Position numbers and translations under genes: made by a program
Assembly: GCA_020631735.1 (NCBI GenBank)
Contig: CM036197.1
Coordinates: 47,353,880 to 47,417,879, forward strand
Length of the DNA stretch: 64,000 nucleotides
Reading direction: 5' to 3'
From: Saccharum officinarum
Taxonomy: Eukaryota; Streptophyta; Magnoliopsida; Poales; Poaceae
Shown here: positions 23,859-36,521 of the stretch, piece by piece
Position numbering within the stretch: position 1 is the first letter of the stretch
How the letters are laid out: every line of letters starts with the position of its first letter
Notes under the pieces: model-generated
Database searches by the model: none
Told to the model about the DNA's origin: nothing
The model's input: only the letters and a program-made list of their open reading frames with translations

Positions 23859-25926
23859 TTTAATTTATACCAATAGGAGTATTACCCATGGGACAATCCA
23901 TACTTAGATGTCCCTTTCCTCAGCAAGTGTAGCAAATACGGCGCTTGATCTTGTTAGACATCTTCTTATCTTGCTCCTTGTTTACTTCCTTGTCGATGAG
24001 CCTCTTTCTAGTTAATGTCAAGCCTTCATCCTTCATGTAGGGGCATGATGCAATTTCATGACCCTTCTCGTTACACCCATAACACTTCCTCTTGCTTCTT
24101 CTTATCTTCTTGTTTGGAAGTGTGACTTGGTCATCAACCTTATTGGAACACATAGAGTCATTGTGTCCCATGTTGGAGCACTTGACATAAGCCATCTTCT
24201 TCTTTTGAATCTTGCTTATGCCCTTCTCTTCTTTCTTTAAGGGGCAATCTCTTACATGATGACCGTCCTTCTTGCACCTGAAGCAAGTGATGAGAGTCTT
24301 CTTTGGTTAAAGTTGCACCTTGGTGGCCTTGGGGGCTTTGTTGTTCTGCCCATGTGTGGTACTACCGCACTGGGGTGTGGTACTGCCGCATCCTGGAACC
24401 TCTGCAGCCTTGAGCTGAACTGCTGTAGTTTGGATAGATTGCTCTTTTTAAAATTTCCATTTGACTTTGTCATAGTTGGACTTGTGACCTTCTTGATGGG
24501 GCTTGATGCATGCTTCGGTTGATCCCTTCACAAGCTTCTTCACCATATCTTTACAGTTATTTTAAGAAGGTTGAGCATTGCAATTGCCCTTCCAATGAAT
24601 CAAATCTCTTCTTAGCCTCTCAACCTCTTCCTTGAGCTCTTCATTTTCTTTTATAATGGAATCATCACAAGTTTCTATAATTACATGCTCAATGGAAGGT
24701 TGGCTTGCTTGAGAGCAATAATTATTAGCACATGATAAAATATATGGAACTTGTGTACATGTGCACTTGTGAGTGTGAGGTTGGTATGATTTTACCGATG
24801 TTACCACAACCTCATGAGCTATTTCTAGCATGAGATGAGAATCTATAAGCTTCTCATGAGAGCACAAGATCTCATCATGACTTTCTTGCAAAGTCTCATT
24901 CTTGCTAGTACCTCTTTCCACCTTGTCCTTGAGCATATGACTCTCATATTCTAATTGATCAACACAAGATAGAGAGTTAATAGTATGGGTTTACTCAATT
25001 GACAAGTTTTCATACCTTTTGACCAAACTAGCATGAGAGCACTTAAGCTTTTTATGCTCTTTGGTCAACTTCTCCAAGCATTTGATCTTTTTGATGACAA
25101 ACTCATTTTGCTCGTGAAGTTCTTCTTGCTCTTGAATTTTCTCTATGAGCTTGAGCACCATTAATTTGTCTTTCTTGCTTAGACGTGCCAAGTGTTGATT
25201 GAAGTCATCATCATCACTTTTATCTTCACTCTCACTCTCACTCTCACTTGCCACATTTTTCTCTTTCTTTGCCATGAGACCCACATAAGAAGTGGCATAG
25301 AGAGTTGAGCTTCTAGGAGAGATGGATTCATCATTTGGCCTCCACCAATCACAATCTTCTTCTTCCTTTAAAATGTTAGTCTCACAAGAACTAGAGGAAG
25401 TAGAAGTATCACATGTAAACATATTGTTCTCACCAACCATTTCATTACCTTTCATCAAGTCATATGTTAGTCAGGAAGTAGATGTGGCATGATCACTTAG
25501 GCCTTTTGGGAGAATCACTTGTGGCTCTTCATTTGTTGGTAAAGTTGAGCACTCCTCAAGTGGTTCCTCCAATGAGAGCAACTTCTCATCACATTTGAAC
25601 TTGTCATATCTTTCTTTGAGTGTGGTCCAAATGACATGAGCATCATCAAGCGGTTCACCATCTCCAAATATGATGGCATTAAAAACATCTTCACTCAAAG
25701 CACTAAATAAGACATTAGTAGCTTGAGCATTGTTTTGTAAGTATTTCACTTCCTCTTTAGATAAGATGGCCAAATCATCACTAGAAGGTGAAATGCTCAC
25801 ATCTACAATTCACTCAATATGAGGACCCATGGCCCTAAAAACATCAAGCACACTAGCAGACCAAGATGCATAATTTGAATCATCTAAAAGTAGAAGTTCT
25901 AGAGATACCTCCTCACTTGTCGACAT
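23859..25926 (-). pseudogene. Copia element A gag with several zinc knuckles, decayed
   Basis: The frame starts ATG at 25926 (MSTSEEVSLELLLLDDSNYA, then SWSASV), 40 bases after the PBS, as in Sireviruses. It reads through a gag core (TTLKERYDKFKCDEKL), an acidic and coiled-coil middle (EIRLEEVERLRRD-like segments), then four CCHC-type knuckles near the end (CFRCKKDGHHVRDCP, CSNMGHNDSMC, CYGCNEKGHEIASCP, CYTC-stop-GKGHLSMDC). Most of it stays in one frame but carries at least six stops, several consistent with C-to-T changes (such as TAA for CAA at about 24991). The pol region is absent: the Athila-like element adjoins at 23858. At roughly 690 codons this gag is long for a copia element. Confidence 0.78.
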
Positions 25927-25964
25927 CGTCTCTCAAGGCAGTTAAGCCTAAAATTGAGAGCCTT

Positions 25965-25976
25965 GCTCCGATACCA
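25965..25976 (-). other. Primer binding site of copia element A
   Basis: The minus strand reads TGGTATCGGAGC, one base different from the usual TGGTATCAGAGC (initiator tRNA-Met), just after the LTR end. Confidence 0.75.
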
Positions 25977-25978
25977 AT

Positions 25979-28486
25979 TGAAAGGACCTTGATATCATCT
26001 AGAGGGGGGTGAATAGGTCTGTTTAAAACAAACTCGTAGTGAAAGTTAAACTCAAGGTGTGGCACTGCCTCACTTGAGTGCGGCAGTGCCTCACCCTAGG
26101 TGCGGCACTGCCTCACCCCTTCAGAGAGTTTAACATAGACCAAACTTGGTAGAGATGTACTAGAGATGTCCAGTGATAAGTTCACCAAGTACCTGCACTC
26201 ACAAACACTCACAACCAAGTAGATCGAGTGGAACACAAATAATACAAATCAACACAAGAGAGAAGACACTCGACTTATCCCATGGTTTAGCTCGCCACCA
26301 AGGCTTGCCTATGTCCACATTGTTAAGGCAGCCACTAAGGCTTGGGCTTTGTAACCCTTCTCCTCATTCTCAAGTCAAGAGAGTGAACTCTTGAGATAAG
26401 GGGTGATTTTACTAGATCAATGGATGATTACAAACTTTCCCGCAGCTCACCACAAGCACAGGAGCTTGTCGGGCGATGCCTAGCCGTCTAGGAGGCTTCA
26501 ACTCCAAGAGTAACGAATGCACAACAAATGCTCGACGCAGCCCAACAAGTGCTTAAGGTTTGGCTTGCTCTAATCAGCTCTCTAACACTTAATCAATCAC
26601 TAATCACTCACTCTCACAAAGAGAGGGGTTAGAGAGCTCTCACAAGGTTTGGGAAGGGTTTGGAATGTTCAGAACATCAGCACCTGAGCCAAGAGATGTG
26701 GGATGAGTATATATATCCACCTCACAAAAACTAGCCGTTATGGTCTGCAAGGTGCGGCACTGCCGCAACTCCCTAAAACAGCACAGGTCACCTCACAGAA
26801 AATGGCATAACTTTTTACTCTGAACTTTGTTTTTAGTGATCTTGGGCTTTCCAGAAAGCTTATTTCCAGGGCTATCTAACCCTGCAAAGAACAAGCCCCA
26901 AGATCAACAAGTGCAAGTATTGTGCTAATGTGTTTCTCTCATGTTAGCACCTGGGTTTGGTAAGTTTGAGCACTTGAGACTTGTCTATGATTCATATTGC
27001 ATCTCCCTTGATAGTACAACATACCTATACTCAAGATCAAGAGAATATGAATATTTCAACCACTTAAGTCTTTAATGTCTTCATATGCCATTTCTTCTCA
27101 ATATCCCTTCATGTGGGGTTGCAATCAACTGTCTCCTCTATTTGAGCAAACATACCTTGAGCATGTGACTTGAACCATTTTCATATATATGAGTTTACCT
27201 TATGGCTTCAAGTCACTTCTACTAATGATTTGATCCTTAACATAATATGATTCCTCATAGCTCGATTAGTTTCTAGACTAAATGTAAGTACTCTCTTCTT
27301 CACCTTAGCCATGGTACCTCGGTCCTCAAGCCGTTGCTTACCCTTCACCTTCGCTTAGTCCCTCGAAGCCTTTTCATTGCTATCTTCACCTTATCGAGCC
27401 ACACTTAAGTCACATCATATTAAGCATCCATTGAAAACCATTTCTTCAATATTATGATCCTTGCTTGAATATCTTCTAGATATGAATGTTGAGATCAATC
27501 AAGGTTCAGTTTGATTCTCATTGAGACAAATATATGTATCATCATTAATATGGTCAAGCCAATTCATGATTACTTATATCCTATTCATTTTGGCTTGACA
27601 TTCCTAATACTCACTTTAATCTTTATCTTCATACTTCTAGCTTGATTAACTCAATGCAAAGTAATTTTCCAAATCTTTATCCATACAAGCAAACTAAAGT
27701 AGAGACCGTTACAGCGAAAATCAGAACTTATGATAGGAGACCAGAGCTTTTGACTTTCATAGAATTCAATTGGGAGCAGTGTCCTTTGTCATTTGATTGG
27801 CTTGACATTCCTAATACTCACTTCAATCTTTATCTTCATACTTCTAGCTTGATTAACTCAATACAAAGTAATTTTCCAAATCTTTATCCATACAAGCAAA
27901 CTAAAGTAGAGACCGTTATAGCGAAAATCAGAACTTATGATAGGAGACCAGAGCTTTTGACTTTCATAGAATTCAATTGGGAGCAGTGTCCTTTGTCATT
28001 TGACCTTTGCTTAGTATGTCCCCACTTATGCATCCTTGATTTATACTTTAATACTTGATCAAAGCTAATCCACTATCAACCTCTTCTTGTTCATGCAAAG
28101 CAAGCCACTATTGAGACCAATCCAAAATAATCAACTCATGTCTCATTTGCTATTTGCCAAATATGCTTGTTTCACATGATGCTATGATATCCCACAACAT
28201 AGACGCCATTCCATTTATTCCATTTGCATTGTTGTCTTTTGCTTGAACTAGATTGTTTCCATAATCTTCTAATACAATAATACACAATTTGGCCTTCATT
28301 TTAACATTATGTGGAATATCATCAAGTTTGCCTTCTTGTTGAGCCTATATACACTTCTCATTCCACAATCCACAAGTGTATGCAATAAACTCAATTTTCT
28401 GTTCAGCACTTAACAAACTTGTTAGACCTTTAATGGTGTTGTCATTCAATTCACCAAAACCCACTAAAGGGCTAGATGCACTTTCA
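25979..28486 (-). repeat. 5' LTR of copia element A (2508 bp)
   Basis: The minus strand begins TGAAAGTGCATCTAGCCC and ends ACCCCCCTCTAG ... GGTCCTTTCA, the usual Sirevirus LTR ends. The right edge cuts directly into the RT codons of element B (28487 onward), so A inserted into B; the expected 5-bp duplicate is AAAGA at 28487-28491. The proximal part carries three copies of a GTG(C/T)GGCA(C/G)TGCCTCAC-like unit at about 26058-26120. A 207-bp tandem duplication lies at 27592-28005. Confidence 0.85.
27592..28005. repeat. 207-bp tandem duplication inside LTR A
   Basis: The unit beginning GGCTTGACATTCCTAATA at 27592 starts again at 27799 and the two copies differ by only a few bases. A 138-codon open frame across it (27642-28058) arises from the repetition and has no meaning as a gene. 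Confidence 0.85.
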
Positions 28487-31400
28487 AAAGAGCAGTGTTA
28501 ACCTTGCCCATCATGAATCCTTTAGAGAGTAGAAAGTCCCTCAAACTCTCATACTATGCTCTAGGCACTTACTTCAAGCTATACAATGCTTTCTTCAACT
28601 TATAAACATGGTTAGGCTTCTTGTCATCTTCAAAACTGGGAGATTGCTCAACATATACTCCTTCATTGATGTAGCCATTGAGAAATGCACTTTTGACATC
28701 TATTTGATAGAGCTTAATGTTGTGGGTACAAGCACATGCTAGCAAGATTCTAATTGCTTCTAATCTAGCAACCGGGACATATGTTTCTCCAAAGTCAAGA
28801 CCTTCAACTTGTGTATAGCCTTGTGCTACCAATCTTGCTTTGTTCCTTACTACTATTCCATCTTGATCTTGCTTGTTTCTAAAGACCTATTTGGTTCCAA
28901 GCACATTGTGGTTCTTTGGCCTTTCTACTAACTCTCATACTTAATTTCTTGTGAAGTTATTCAATTCTTCATACATAGCATTCACCCAATCAACATCCCT
29001 CAAAGCTTCTTCTATCTTCTTTGGTTCAATGAATGATACAAATGAGAAGTGCTCACAAAATGAAGCCAATCTTGATCTTATTTGTACACCACTAAAAATA
29101 TCTCTAATTATAGTGTGCAATGGATGATCTCTTATAATATTGGTTGGTTGGAGTATTAGAACTTGATTGCTTGCACTTGCTTGATTATTGGGTTGAGATG
29201 ATGTACTAGCCACTTGTTGATCTTGCACATTGTCATGAGAGCCACTTGAACTTGCTTGATTTGTATCATCTTGGACATTTGAGTTAGAGAGCACTTGCAC
29301 TTGATCGTCTTGTTCATCATTTATTTGCCTAGGCCTCAATTCACCAACATCTATGTTCTTTATGGCATTTGAAAGTTGAATGCCTCTAACATCTTCAATA
29401 TTCTCATTCTTATCTTGGGAACACTTGGTTTCATCAAATTCAACATCATGAACTTTCTCATGAGTACCACTTACCAAATTCTAAACTCTATATGCTTTGC
29501 TTGTGGTTGAGTATCCAAGTAAGAATCCTTCATCACATTTCTTCTCAAACTTGCCCAATCTAGTGCCTTTCTTTAAGATATAGCATTTGCAACCAAAGAC
29601 CTGAAAATATGCAATATTGGGCTTTCTACCATTCAAGAGCTCATATGGGGTCTTCTCTTTCAATGAGTGACAATACAATCGGTTGATGTAGTAGCAAGCG
29701 ATGTTGATTGCTTCGGCCCAAAAAGATTAACTCACATTGTACTCACTAAGCATAGACCTTACCATATCAATGAGTATTCTATTCTTCCTCTCAACAAGGT
29801 TATTTGATTATGGAATGTACTTGGCTGAGAATTGATGTCTAATTCCAAAGTCATCACATAACTCATCAATTCTTGTGTTCTTAAACTCACTATCATTGTC
29901 ACTTCTAATCTTCATGGTTGTTTCAAATTCATTGTGAATGCCCTTGACAAATGATTTAAAAGTTGTAAACAAATCACTCTTGTCCACTAGAAAGAATACT
30001 CAAGTGTATCTTGTATAGTCATCCACTATCACAAAGCTATATTTATTTCCACCGATGCTAGTGTATTGAGTTGGCCCAAACAAATCCATGTGCAATAACT
30101 CAAATGCTTTACTAGTGCTCATCATGCTTTTATTAGGATGGGTGTTTCTAACTTGTTTGCTGGCTTGACATGAGCTACAAAGTTTATCCTTCTCAAACAC
30201 AACATCTTTCAAGCCTCTAACCAAGTCATGCTTAACCAATCTATTCAATTGTTTCATTCCAACATGACCAAGCCTTCTATGCCATAACCAACCCATACTT
30301 GATTTAGTGAATAAGCATATTGACAATTGAGCACCACTAGCATTGAAATCAACCAAGTATATATTTTCATATTTAAAGCCTTTGAAGATCAAGTTAGAGC
30401 CATCCACACTTATGATCTCTACATCATCTACTCCAAATATGTATTTGAATCCAAGATCACATAATTGAGCTACAGATAGCAAATTGAAGTTCAAGCTCTC
30501 AACTAGCAACATATTGGATATGCTCAAGTCATTGGATATTGTAATCTTACCAAGCCCTTTGATCTTGCCTTTGCTATTGTCACCAAATGTGATACTATCA
30601 TAGCCATTACTATCATTGGTGTTGATTGAGTTGAATATTCTTACATCACCGGTCATGTATTGAGTGCACCCACTATCAAGAACCCAATGCCTTTCTTTGG
30701 CTTTGTATTCACCTACAAAAGAAGATCAATTCTTTTTAGGTACCTAAACTTGCTTGGGTTCTTGGAGATTAGTCACTAAGCTCTTTGGTACCCAAATAGC
30801 TTTCGTTCTTGAGCCCATCCATGGTGCACCAATGAACTTTAGCCTTCACACCATTTGTACCCTTAGTAAGCACATAAAAAGAATCAAGCTTAATTAAGGA
30901 TACATTGGCTTGAGACTTCCTTTTCATGCAACTTTGCTTTTGTATGACCAACTTGCTTGCAACTAGTGCAAAATTGACCATTGTCCTTCATAAAACTAGT
31001 CTTGTGAGGAGCAAATGCTGCCTTGTCTTTCTTAGGGGTATAGCCCAAACCTTTTTTTGTAGAGAGAAGCTCTTTGGCTACCCAAACATATAAGCAAGCG
31101 GTCCTCACCACCATAGACCTTAGCCAAGGTGTGATTGAGCTCTTTTACCTCCTTGAGTGTCTCATTCTCAACCATTAGTGAGGTATCATAAGTGAAACCA
31201 TCACTACTAGATGAGGTAGAAGTTAAAGTGCTATAAAAAGGGTTAGTGAAAGCAACAATGATAGCCTTATAGAATGATTCATCAATTATATCAAATGTTA
31301 AGCCTTTGTCACATGTTACAACATGCTTCTTCTCATTTTGCTCATTAAGCAAAAAGGAATGAGCTTTTCCAAGCTACTTGTGAGCCTTGCTAAGCTTCTC

Positions 31401-32802
31401 ATGGGCTTCCTCTAGCCTCTTATGAGATGCATTGAGCTTATCAAAGGCCTACTTAAGGTCTTTTATCTCCTTGCGTAAGTCTTTGCATTCCCTTCTCTTA
31501 ATGTCAAAATATTCTTTACCATCTTCTAACATGTCAATTAGTTTATCTTTAGTGGGTTCATTATTATTGTCACTTTCACTTTCACTTTTATTATCATGTT
31601 CCTCATCACATCCATCATCACAAGTTTGTACCTTAGTGGCCTTAGCCATGAAGCATGATGGAGTATCAAAGAGAGAAGGCTTCTCTTGTATGGCAATACT
31701 TGCATGACCCTTCTTCTTGGTGGTCTTGTCATTATCACTATCATCATCATCACTTGAGGAAGCATCACTATCCCAAGTGACCACATATGAACCACCATTC
31801 TTCTTCTTCTTGATAGTCATCTTGTCCTTTTTCTCTTTCTTTTCTTTCTTATCCTTCTTCTTGCTCTTCTTGTCATCATCATCATCATTGTCGATATTGT
31901 ATGGGCATTAAGCAACAAGATGATCCTTGCTTCTACACTTAAAGCACCTTCTTGACTCTTCCTTGTTCTTGGATGAAGACTTCTTTCTTCTAGCACGTTA
32001 GCCCTTCTTCACCGTGAACTTGCCAAATCTCTTAACAAAGAGAACCATCTTCTCATCATCCATATCATCCTATGAGCCTTCATCTTCACTTGATGATTCT
32101 TGCTTTGCTTTGTCCTTTGATGATGATGTGGCTTTGAATGACACACTCTTCTTTTCATCCTTCTTCTCATATTACCTCTCCTTCTTTTCTTTCTTCTCAT
32201 CATCATCTCTATAAGCATCATCGGTCATGATATCTCTCAAGATTTGGTTTGGTGTCTTTGTATCCAAACTGGTCCTCACAAGCAAGGTGACCAACATGCC
32301 AAATCTTATAGGTAAGCATCTCTAGAACTTATGAGAGAAGTCCTTGTCCTTCACATTCTCACCAAGTGCTTTGAGATCATTGACAAGTACCCCTCACAAT
32401 CACTACGATCGGAGCCGGCGCACTCTCAGCTTTCTTCATCTTGAAGCTAGCAAACTTCTCCTTGAGAATATATGCCTTTGCACCCTTGATTGTCTTAGTA
32501 CCCTCAAATGATTCCTCCAACTTCTTCCATGCCTCATGAGCCATCTCAATGTTCTTGATTTGCTCAAATGTTCTCTCATCAATATTATCATGAATAGCAC
32601 TAAGAGCAATGTCATTGTTTTGGAGTAGCACTTCCTCGGTGGCGGTGGGATTCTCCGGTTCGGCTATCTCAATTTTGGTCTACACCACCTTCCACACCTT
32701 TCTATTGATTGACTTGATATGAGTGATCATCTTTGACTTCCAATATGGATAATTTATGCCATCAAATTAGGGTGACTTCTTGGTGTTGTTGATTTGAGCC
32801 AT
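28487..32802 (-). pseudogene. Copia element B gag-pol (Sirevirus-like), truncated in RT
   Basis: The start ATG is at 32802 (MAQINNTKKSP). Order: gag with knuckle CFKCRSKDHLVA-stop-CPY (about 31900-31960), an acidic linker and coiled coil, protease (WVLDSGCTQYMTGD, about 30650-30690), integrase N-terminus (HRRLGHVGMKQL ... CSSCQ), integrase core (HMDLFGP, RSDNDSEF, LVERKNR), and RT (VARLEAIRILLA, DVKSAFLNG) up to MMGKVNTALF. There the LTR of element A begins, so the YVDD motif and RNase H are lost here. Many in-frame stops and some frameshifts occur. It is closely similar to element C (58369-63624) throughout, so both belong to one family group. Gag codons near 32390-32420 are replaced by an LTR-like segment. 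Confidence 0.88.
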
Positions 32803-32845
32803 TTTGACACCGTAGGTTGTTAAGCCTCAAATCACGGTGACTACA

Positions 32846-32857
32846 GCTTTGATACCA
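32846..32857 (-). other. Primer binding site of copia element B
   Basis: The minus strand reads TGGTATCAAAGC, one mismatch to the initiator tRNA-Met site, two bases after the LTR end GGACCTTTCA. Confidence 0.75.
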
Positions 32858-33193
32858 CTTGAAAGGTCCTAATGACTAGAGGGGTGAATAGCCTATAAAA
32901 ATTTCTACAACAACACTAAGCAAAGTGGTTAAACAATAATAAGGCGAAGCGAATGTTGCGCTAACCTACTAAAAATGCAAGCCACCTGCCACAATTCTAG
33001 TGACTACAATCTCTATGCACACAAAGACTATGTCACTACACTGAGTTAGTGAGCTCTCAAAGGCTAACTAAAGAGTCACACTAACCAAACTAACAAGCTC
33101 TCACAACTAGCTACACTAAAGAGCTTGACAACTAGTTTGTGGTAATGTAAAGAGAGAGAGCAAGATGGTTATACCACCGAGTCGAGGAATGAA

Positions 33194-35940
33194 TGTCACA
33201 CCCATTTAACGACCAAATGGAGTGCATACTCTTATGTGTGCCCAGAGATCAATCACACATAAGTTAACAAATTATAAAGGATGTATCATCACAAATGTTA
33301 TTACATCACGATTATTAATACATAGTCTTTACACAAATGTAGCAGAAGTAAAATATAAAACTCTCGTGGTAGCTCCAATCACAGGCATATTGACTGGTTG
33401 ACTGCAAGTCTAGTAATCTTCAGGGAAGTAGTAGTAGTCACTATTTGCACCATCTATTACTCATCCGGGATTTTTATCCAAGTAAGAAAAATAAACAAAC
33501 GTAAGTACATCTCATACTCAACAAGTGTAATATGGGGTTCATGAGGCTCAAAGGCATGACATTGGTTTATCAGCATGTAGCTTTTAATTAGCATTATTTC
33601 AGTATATCAATAATATCAAAATGTCTCAATGTAAACAATAAACATATGATCCATGTGAAATGATTAACGAATAGCAAAAACATATTCATTATTAATGATC
33701 CACTATTCCATAAGGGTCCAAGGCCACTCGTGACCGTGAGCACGGCTGTTATAACAGTTTTACACTCTGCAGAGGTTGTACACTTTCACTGTGAGTCGTG
33801 TCGCCTATATGCCCGGGTTAATTACTCCCAAAACACTTCCAAGGTGAGCAGGCAGGGGAACACTATAAAGTCTATCGAAGGTTCATCTAACAAGTTAGGG
33901 CCATTAGATTTCACTCAGCAAATAGATGTAGAGCCCCCTTCCAAATGGCACAATAACACGCAGCCTATACACATGAGGACAGAGGCCGCACTATATCCGA
34001 TTCGTCAAGCCATTCTTACGTCATAAAGGAATACCACTAACAAGCTAGAAAAGGTCCTTCTATATGACTAAAGCCAGAGCCATTATAGCCCTCACAGTTG
34101 TACTTTAAATCCCGGATGTTCGTTTACAGATAAGTCCTTATGGAGAGTAACGAGAGCACCAAAATAACCCCATGCTCTAGTACCCTTTAACAGTAATAAA
34201 AATCATCTTTTAATGTTTATTGCATATTCCATTAGTCAAATTACATTATCATAGTTCATGTTAAGCACTAGCAATACTAATCCATGCAATATAATAGGTA
34301 TCAAGGAATAAGATCAACACTAAGTCATCCTTAACAAAGGAATATATGCATAATGATATTATTTGCTTAATGTGAATAGGACAACAAGGATAATCCCATG
34401 CTATACTTGCCTTGCTCAAACTAGTCCTGGTGATCTTGCTCGTAGAAAAACTCCTGATCCCCAACGAATTGCTCGCCGTCTATACTCGATCAACAATAGC
34501 AACAACATTCATCCAGAACAATCATGCATAAACAAACAAGACTATAATTAGAACAGTACACCAATAGTAATAAAATAAGATAAAAGTTTTTAAAATGAAT
34601 CTACAACTCGCTAGGATCACACAGACGCGAAGATCACGAAAAACAGAGCTAAAACGACGAAGTTATGAATTTACGAAGATTTCCTATAGAAAAATAATTA
34701 CTTTAATTCAAACTTGAAAATAAAAATGTCACAAACCTACTGAACAGTTCTACTAACATGTAGAGCTCGCAAATACGAACCTAACACAATTTGAACGGGT
34801 CAAATCAGAGTTAAAACGAATAAATTATGGCTAAAACAAACTCAGTGGTAAAACTGTAAATAGCTGAAAACGTATTTTTGACTTAACTGAGATCAAAATA
34901 CGCTTTCAAAAGGATAATACGCGATACTGGAATACGCCTTGGACTGCATGTTACATAATAGAAAAACACAGGGTCTCTTTAGCAAAATATACAGGCGAAA
35001 CGGTATCTTCAAGTCTGGGCTGTTAGATTCAAAATGGACGGTTCAGATTGATCCGGGGAGAGCTGGGCGGCGCTCCGACTGGAAAACAGCCCCGACGGCG
35101 ATGTCCGCGGCGGCGCCATCGCCGGAGAATGCGAACTCACGATTTATCGCGTTACCTCACGAAAGAAGAACACCGGGATGAAGTAGAGAACAAGGCGAAC
35201 TCACCAAGATAGAATACGAAGGCGGAGCTGACCCGAAGACGATGCGGTGCTCGAGATGGCAGACGGTTCCGTCGGTGATTCAAGCGGAGCCTCCTCGGGA
35301 TGGCTTCGGTGCTTCACTTCGAGATGGGATGGAGTGGAGGGGTGCGCGAGCTCGTTTTTATAGCCCGAAGGTGGTTCCAAGAAAGGAAAGGGAAGGATTT
35401 GGACTCGGATTCATCGGTGGCAACGATGGAAGGAAATCAGCTCGCGACGTGAGAAGGAAGAAGGTGCCCTGATAGATGGGGTCACGGTGTCAGCGACGCG
35501 AGAGAGGAAAACGCGGCAGCGCGCTCGCACGAGCTTGCTGGGCCAGCGGCCGGATTCACTGGGTTTGGCCCAAGGCGGGGAAGCGGGGAGCAGCACGCGG
35601 AGACGGTCCATGCGTGCGGGAGCGAGCGGCCGCGCGCGCGGTGGTGGGCTACGGGCTTCACAGGCTGAAAGCCGGGGAGAGAAGGAATTCCCTTTTTCTT
35701 TTTCCTTTTCAATTATTTCAAAGCATTTTCAAATGATTTTGAATCCTATTTTGAATTTGAATCAAACCACTCAATACAAAAATTCAAATGCAACAGCATG
35801 AGTGCACAAACATGTTTCTACCCTTATATTTGATTTTAAGTTAATAAAAATTATTATTACTCTAAATTTGTATGCTCACAAAATTATATAAAAATCATAT
35901 TTACCTACTTTTTAATATCCCAAAATTTTAGGGTGTTACA
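33194..35940 (-). mobile_element. Solo LTR, gypsy Del/Tekay-like family (2747 bp)
   Basis: The plus-strand ends are TGTCACACCC and TTAGGGTGTTACA. A perfect target duplication ATGAA lies at 33189-33193 and 35941-35945, inside LTR B. TATAAAA on the minus strand is at 35356-35362 and the GC-rich core at about 35030-35690. It has the same family and length as 13972-16721 in opposite orientation. It is the youngest type of event in this region, since it interrupts an already nested LTR. Confidence 0.93.
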
Positions 35941-36514
35941 ATGAACCAATCAATCACAAGAATGAATACCAATGAAGACCAATCACCTCAAAAACAAATG
36001 ATGACACAATGATTTTTTACCGAGGTTCACTTGCTTGCCGCAAGCTAGTCCTCATTGTGGCAATTCACCCACTTGGAGGTTTACGCACTAATTGGCATCA
36101 CATGCCAAATCCACAACTGAGTGCCACACAAACAACACAAGATGGGGATCCACAAGCCATGTGCAATCCACTAGAGATGCCTTTCATGATCTCCCACGGG
36201 GAAGGCTCAAGAACCCCTCACAATCACTACGATCAGAGCCGAAGACAATCACCAACCTCCGCTTGACGATCCTCGTTGCTCCAAGCTATCTAGGTGGCGG
36301 CAACCACCAAGAGTAACAAGTGAATCCCACAGCGAAACATGAACACCAAGTGCCTCTAGATGCAATCACCCAAGCAATGCACTTGGATTCACTCATAATC
36401 TCACAAAGATGATGAATCTATAATGGAGATGAGTGGGAGGACTTTGGCTAAGCTTACAAGATTGCTATGTCAATGTAAATGGCCAAGAGAGAGAGCTTAG
36501 GCTAACCAAACACC

Positions 36515-36521
36515 TTTTATA
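36515..36521 (-). promoter_or_regulatory. TATA box of LTR B
   Basis: TATAAAA on the minus strand preceded by GGAGCCTC, about 1 kb from the LTR start at 37533. The likely promoter of element B. Confidence 0.45.

Noticed and set aside
27642..28058. 138-codon plus-strand frame
   Set aside because: It is produced by a 207-bp tandem duplication within LTR A; the peptide repeats itself and has no other support.
31432..32221. Plus-strand Ser/Leu-rich frames at 31432-31911 and 32014-32214
   Set aside because: They mirror the acidic and Lys-rich gag linker of copia element B on the minus strand.
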